Part shown: one piece after another, positions 62,413-64,000 of the stretch
Position numbering within the stretch: the first letter of the stretch is position 1
How the letters are laid out: the number at the start of each line of letters is the position of its first letter
Assembly (NCBI GenBank): GCA_004322275.1
Contig: SCTA01000013.1
Location: forward strand, 1 to 64,000
From: a bacterium
GTDB lineage: Bacteria; Desulfobacterota; Deferrisomatia; Deferrisomatales; BM512
Direction: 5' to 3'
DNA length: 64,000 nt
The notes under the pieces: model-generated
What the model was told of the DNA's origin: nothing
The model's input: the letters and a program-made list of their open reading frames with translations, nothing else
The model's database searches: none
Made by a program: the position numbers and the translations under genes

Positions 62413-63402
62413 TCAACCTCTGGTGAAAGCCCCGAAGTGGCGGGACTGGCCGCCGATGAGGGTGAAGTGGGGGGCGAAGCGGGATTCGGTCAGGATTCTG
62501 GCGGTGTTTCCGCCGATGCGAAGCGCCTTTCCGGTCTCGAAGAGGTTCTCTTCGTCGAGGGCGAAGCGGTTCGGGAAGCCCTCCACCGTGCCCTTGTAGA
62601 TTGCGGCCTGCCCGTAGTCCTCCTCCCCCTCTTCGAGGGAGCGGATGCGGAAGAGGCGGAAGGTGACGGCGCGGAAAGTCGCCCCGGAGAGCTTTTCGCA
62701 AAGAGAGGTGTCGGTGATTTCAAGGGGGAGGCTCACCACTATGCGCGGGTCGCGAAAACCCGCCGAGCGCACCAACCGGAGGAAATCTCCGAGGTAGACG
62801 GCCCCGCCGAGCTCTTCGCGCTTTAGCTCCTCGTCGCTCTCGACCTCTTTGGGTAGCCTCCGGTCGCAGTACACGTCGGAGAACTGGAACTCTCCGCCGC
62901 TCTTCAGCACCCGGAAGACCTCCCGAAGAACTTTTAGCTTGTCGCTCACGTGACCGAGCGCCCGGTTAGAGATTACCACGTCGAAATCCTCGTCGTAGAG
63001 ACCGGCGTCGGCCAGGGAGTCTATGCTGCCCTGACGGAAGGCGACGTTGGGCTCAATAAATCCGAAATTCTCCATTATGGTGTTTATGGCCTTGCGGGCG
63101 ACGGCGAGGGCGGCCTGCTCGGTATCGAGCCCCATGACGTACCCCTTCGGACCGGCGAGGGCGGCGCACAAAAAAACGTCGCGCCCGGTTCCGCACCCCA
63201 GATCCAGTATCCGCGAACCCCCGATAGCCTCCGGAATAGGGCTCCCGCAGCCCGAGAACCTTCCGGTCACCTCCGGGGTTATCCTTTCGAGTATCCCCGA
63301 GAGCCTCTCGCGGGAAACCTCGCAGATATCCTCCGCCACGGCGGCGGGACGAAAGGCCCTGCCGAAAGAGGTTCTGATAATGTCGATGGGTTTGTCCGTC
63401 AT
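62413..63402 (-). CDS. ArsM-like SAM methyltransferase lacking key cysteines
   Basis: A 329-residue class I methyltransferase with SAM motif RILDLGCGTGRDVF (~64-77) and the arsenite methyltransferase-like architecture: GCGSPIPEA before the SAM fold, YCDRRLPKEV, GGAVYLGDFLRL, and a C-terminal GNTARILTESRFAPHF domain. In ArsM enzymes arsenic is bound by cysteines in SNC, EC(L)SGA and near the C-terminus; here the positions read SNR, EELGGA, GGNT and FTRG. Only the cysteine in GCGSP remains. The substrate is therefore probably not inorganic arsenite, or binding differs. No ars genes are nearby. Confidence 0.8.
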   Translation of the reverse strand: MTDKPIDIIRTSFGRAFRPAAVAEDICEVSRERLSGILERITPEVTGRFSGCGSPIPEAIGGSRILDLGCGTGRDVFLCAALAGPKGYVMGLDTEQAALAVARKAINTIMENFGFIEPNVAFRQGSIDSLADAGLYDEDFDVVISNRALGHVSDKLKVLREVFRVLKSGGEFQFSDVYCDRRLPKEVESDEELKREELGGAVYLGDFLRLVRSAGFRDPRIVVSLPLEITDTSLCEKLSGATFRAVTFRLFRIRSLEEGEEDYGQAAIYKGTVEGFPNRFALDEENLFETGKALRIGGNTARILTESRFAPHFTLIGGQSRHFGAFTRG

Positions 63403-63469
63403 GGCTTCACCTTTTTCGACCGAAATAGTGTAAAACTACCTTGCGCGCCATGAGCCCGTGGCGATTTGC

Positions 63470-63690
63470 GCGCTCGCCGAGCGATGAACGAGCGTTTTGG
63501 CGCAAAGGGGGCGCGCCTTTTCTTCCCACCGCTTCTTTTGGGCGGTCAAAAGAAGCGGTGCCGGGCGCGGGCGGGTAGCCCGCAAGCTGTAGACAGATGG
63601 GCTAAAGCCCATCCTACCTTCTCAAAGGTGGCCAGGGGCGCGGGGCAAAGCCACGCAAACTATAGATTGGTGGGCCGAGCCCACCCTACC
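63470..63690. repeat. Repeat-rich spacer before miaB
   Basis: No gene in 63403-63692. It has a CGCTTCTTTTGGGCGGTCAA.. hairpin (63530-63560) followed by GGGCGGGTAGCCCGCAAG, reminiscent of the tail of family B; then GATGGGCTAAAGCCCATCCTACC (63597 region) and GGTGGGCCGAGCCCACCCTACC (63670 region), the latter also seen in shortened form at about 212-227. Confidence 0.6.
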
Positions 63691-63692
63691 TT

Positions 63693-64000
63693 CTACGCCA
63701 ACTCCCCCGTCATCGAATTAATCCACGACCTTGTAACCCTAACAAGAACTTCTCTGCCCGCAAGCGCCTCCGGCCCCTCGAAATTCACGATCCGGTTGTG
63801 CGGGGTGCGCCCGGTGAGCTGCCCCTCGCCCGCCTTTGAGCGCCCCTCAACCAGCACCTCAAAGGTTCCCCCGACGCACTCGCGGTTCTTGAGTATGGTG
63901 TGCTCCTGCTGGAGAGCTTGGAGCACGGCGAGGCGCTCTTCCTTTATCGCTTCGGGGATGGTGTCGGCCATGTCGAAGGCCTTGGTTCCCTTGCGCGGGG
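63693..64000 (-). CDS. miaB: tRNA methylthiotransferase MiaB, C-terminal part (cut by window edge)
   Basis: The 3' end of a radical SAM methylthiotransferase that modifies A37 of tRNAs. Visible are the end of the radical SAM region (PRKGTKAFDMADTIPEAIKEERL-type sequence), the helix ERLAVLQALQQEH, and a TRAM domain (LVEGRSKAGEGQLTGRTPHNRIVNF). The start and catalytic clusters lie beyond position 64000. The related MtaB/RimO families are possible; the GRTPHNRIVNF element fits MiaB best. Confidence 0.85.
   Translation of the reverse strand, partial: PRKGTKAFDMADTIPEAIKEERLAVLQALQQEHTILKNRECVGGTFEVLVEGRSKAGEGQLTGRTPHNRIVNFEGPEALAGREVLVRVTRSWINSMTGELA

Overview
The window is a GC-rich bacterial chromosome segment, most likely from an anaerobic member of the Desulfobacterota (former Deltaproteobacteria). 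The assignment is an inference from gene content: heterodisulfide-reductase (Hdr) modules joined to MvhD and an FrhB/FdhB-like subunit, NfnAB, a soluble-looking fumarate reductase/succinate dehydrogenase, LDH-type malate dehydrogenase, two-subunit class I fumarase, a Cus-type copper/silver efflux system, and a UGA-encoded selenoprotein. I saw no rRNA, tRNA, CRISPR array, phage gene or transposase.

Layout. 1-1468: edge copy of a dispersed repeat, an AT-rich orphan gene and a terminator. 1469-19639: a long minus-strand run read from mdh through fumarase, two hdrC-hdrB-hdrA'-hdrA units (the first with hdrA' and hdrA as separate genes, the second with them fused into one 997-residue protein), mvhD, an frhB/fdhB-like gene, frdB, frdA, sucC and sucD. 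This is the malate-to-succinyl-CoA arm of the TCA cycle interleaved with a probable flavin-based electron-bifurcating complex. Several copies of a roughly 145-bp inverted repeat lie inside the run, and one supplies the C-terminus of an HdrA protein. 19780-30980: a DUF3795 protein, a repeat-rich spacer, a DegP-like protease, NAD synthetase, DUF2062 protein, the repair pair nth-nfo, a large membrane protein, a B12-binding radical SAM enzyme and CorA.

31159-31446 is the clearest overlooked gene: a 95-residue AhpD/carboxymuconolactone-decarboxylase-like protein whose C-x-x-C motif is C-x-x-U, with an in-frame UGA at codon 44 followed by a SECIS-like hairpin. 31730-34422 is an accessory island: a 224-bp element with near-perfect inverted ends, a long dispersed repeat, and a two-gene hydrolase/membrane-protein module behind an AT-rich promoter region. 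34423-40131: nfnB-nfnA, a lytic transglycosylase and a LarA-related protein.

40345-51914 is a coherent metal-efflux locus on the minus strand: a sensor kinase and sigma-54 activator, then a sigma-54-type promoter leading into an exported HMA-domain protein, two TolC-like proteins, CusB, CusA with its three metal methionines, and an exported Met-rich protein. 52065-57944 on the plus strand carries a universal stress protein, acetate kinase, transketolase and a CpxRA-like two-component pair. 57922-64000 holds two flavoprotein oxidoreductases, a DUF1499 membrane protein, a lipoprotein, an ArsM-like methyltransferase lacking most arsenic-binding cysteines, and the 3' end of miaB. Intergenic spaces are unusually rich in hairpin repeats of several families; one shows compensatory base changes between its two copies.
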